Assembly: GCA_005239165.1 (NCBI GenBank)
Contig: RAPG01000007.1
Location: 1 to 64,000 of the forward strand
Origin: Allopusillimonas ginsengisoli
GTDB lineage: Bacteria > Pseudomonadota > Gammaproteobacteria > Burkholderiales > Burkholderiaceae_B
Direction: 5' to 3'
DNA length: 64,000 nt
Made by a program: the position numbers and the translations under genes. Below the pieces are notes generated by a model, which had not been told where the DNA came from, made no database searches, and saw nothing but the letters and a program-made list of their open reading frames with translations. Numbering within the stretch: position 1 is the stretch's first letter; each line of letters starts with the position of its first letter. Shown piece after piece: positions 62,891 through 64,000 of this stretch.

Positions 62891-64000
62891 ATGCAAAAAC
62901 TCTCTATCCCAGACATCATAGCTCTGGGGTTTATGACATTCGCCCTGTTTCTGGGCGCCGGCAATATTATTTTCCCGCCTATGGTTGGTCAGGCTGCAGG
63001 CGAACATTTCTGGCTTGCGGCCCTTGGCTTTCTGCTGACCGGCGTCGGCCTGCCGTTACTGACTGTGGTTGCGCTGGCGCGCGTGGGTGGCGGCATGGAC
63101 ATACTCACTGCACCCATAGGCCGGATCGCCGGCACGCTGCTCGGTGTGCTGGTCTACCTGACCATAGGCCCGCTTGTCGCTACGCCCCGCACGGCTACGG
63201 TTTCCTTCGAAGTTGGCCTGGCACCATTTGTCGGAGGCCATTCCGCCAGTCTGTTCGTTTACACCGTTGTGTATTTTTCTTTCGCTATGCTGGTGTCGCT
63301 GTTTCCGGGCAGGCTTATTGATAACGTGGGCAAATACATTACCCCGGCGCTTATTGTGTCGCTGGCTGTGCTTGCCGGCGCGGCGGCACTCTGGCCAATT
63401 GGTCAGGCCATGCACAGCACAGGTCTGTATCAGAGCGCACCGCTTTCGCAAGGTTTTGTGCAGGGTTATCAAACCATGGACGCGCTCGGCGCGCTGGTGT
63501 TTGGCATTGTTATCGTCAATGCCATTCGCGACCGTCAGGTCAGCGACCCCGGCCTGCAAACGCGTTATGCGATTATTGCGGCGCTTATTGCTGCGACAGG
63601 TCTGGCACTGGTTTATCTGTCTTTCATTTATCTTGGTGCCACCAGCGGCAGTATCGCGCCTTACGCTGAAACCGGTGTGCCCATACTGACTGGCTTTGTA
63701 CTGCAGACATTTGGTACGGCAGGTGAAGTACTGCTGGCGATTGTGATCACGCTTGCCTGCTTTACGACTGCAGTAGGTCTGGTTTCGGCATGCGGTGAGT
63801 ATTTCAGCAGGCTGCTTCCTGTTTCTTACCGTACCGTGGTAATTGTGTTCAGCCTCATCAGTCTTGTTGTCGCTAATCAGGGGCTGGCCCAGCTGATCAC
63901 TGTTTCAGGGCCCTTGCTCGCTGGTATTTATCCCGTTGCCATCTCGCTGGTGGCATTAAGCCTGCTTTCGGGTGTCTGGAAATCTTCGCGACGCGTGTTC
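62891..64000 (+). CDS. brnQ: Branched-chain amino acid:cation symporter, LIVCS family (3' end outside window)
   Basis: The frame is open from ATG 62891 to the window edge (370 codons). The N terminus MQKLSIPDIIALGFMTFALF and LGAGNIIFPPMVGQAAG are signature BrnQ sequences, and about ten hydrophobic segments are visible. BrnQ imports Leu, Ile and Val with Na+ or H+. Full-length proteins have about 430-440 residues, so roughly 65 are missing. The octamer repeat lies in its upstream region. Confidence 0.92.
   Translation, partial: MQKLSIPDIIALGFMTFALFLGAGNIIFPPMVGQAAGEHFWLAALGFLLTGVGLPLLTVVALARVGGGMDILTAPIGRIAGTLLGVLVYLTIGPLVATPRTATVSFEVGLAPFVGGHSASLFVYTVVYFSFAMLVSLFPGRLIDNVGKYITPALIVSLAVLAGAAALWPIGQAMHSTGLYQSAPLSQGFVQGYQTMDALGALVFGIVIVNAIRDRQVSDPGLQTRYAIIAALIAATGLALVYLSFIYLGATSGSIAPYAETGVPILTGFVLQTFGTAGEVLLAIVITLACFTTAVGLVSACGEYFSRLLPVSYRTVVIVFSLISLVVANQGLAQLITVSGPLLAGIYPVAISLVALSLLSGVWKSSRRVF

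Overview
The window looks like a chromosome segment of a betaproteobacterium, most likely Alcaligenaceae/Burkholderiales. This is inferred from the gene families and their order: a cyoABCD operon followed by SURF1 and a RegB/RegA-type pair, TRAP transport genes, purT, and moderately high GC. No species can be named from sequence alone. I see no tRNA, rRNA, insertion sequence, phage gene or CRISPR array. The genes at both edges are cut by the window.

Region 1 (1-11.1 kb) is housekeeping and respiration. It holds a partial cysteine hydrolase, a CsbD-like stress protein, and a TerC/YjbE membrane protein preceded by a convincing yybP-ykoY (manganese) riboswitch with a good promoter. An MFS transporter stands divergent to cyoABCD-SURF1-regB-regA, a bo3-type quinol oxidase operon with its own redox two-component system. 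The regulator carries a 36-bp tandem repeat in its coding sequence.

Region 2 (11.3-22 kb) is catabolic and miscellaneous. A minus-strand operon encodes a DUF1445 hydro-lyase/D-glutamate-cyclase-like protein, TRAP transporter DctPQM, a DUF2848 protein and an amidase, with a LysR gene just upstream. Next come a DUF1488 protein, an HCCA-isomerase/DsbA-like protein and a GCS2-type gamma-glutamyl ligase.

Region 3 (21.5-30.7 kb plus 58.6-59.0 kb) is a candidate partner-switching system. It has a membrane Cache-HAMP-SpoIIE phosphatase co-transcribed with a periplasmic binding protein, an MFS transporter fused to extracytoplasmic sensor-like domains, an RsbW-type kinase, alanine racemase, and an NCS2 permease with a C-terminal ATPase-like extension. 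The STAS antagonist gene is 28 kb away, on the far side of Region 4.

Region 4 (30.9-58.6 kb) is the main find: a self-contained lipopeptide cluster. It contains a Sfp-type PPTase, two NRPS genes (one apparently frameshifted), a monooxygenase-like protein and a PhyH dioxygenase on the left arm. The right arm has a type II thioesterase, an unusual three-part ABC exporter, FAAL-ACP, and a 3017-residue KS-AT-ACP-aminotransferase-C-A-PCP-E protein. The predicted logic is: FAAL loads a fatty acid, KS-AT adds malonate, and the aminotransferase converts the beta-keto group to a beta-amine. The first NRPS module then adds D-Asx, followed by a Tyr-like and a Val-like residue, and release by a terminal C-T-TE. 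This is the iturin/puwainaphycin style of beta-amino-acyl lipopeptide.

Region 5 (59-64 kb) is ordinary: purT, an OsmC-like protein, a thioesterase, an AlkA-like glycosylase and a YchJ-like protein. A 12-copy octanucleotide tandem repeat lies in the intergenic region before brnQ, which runs off the right edge.
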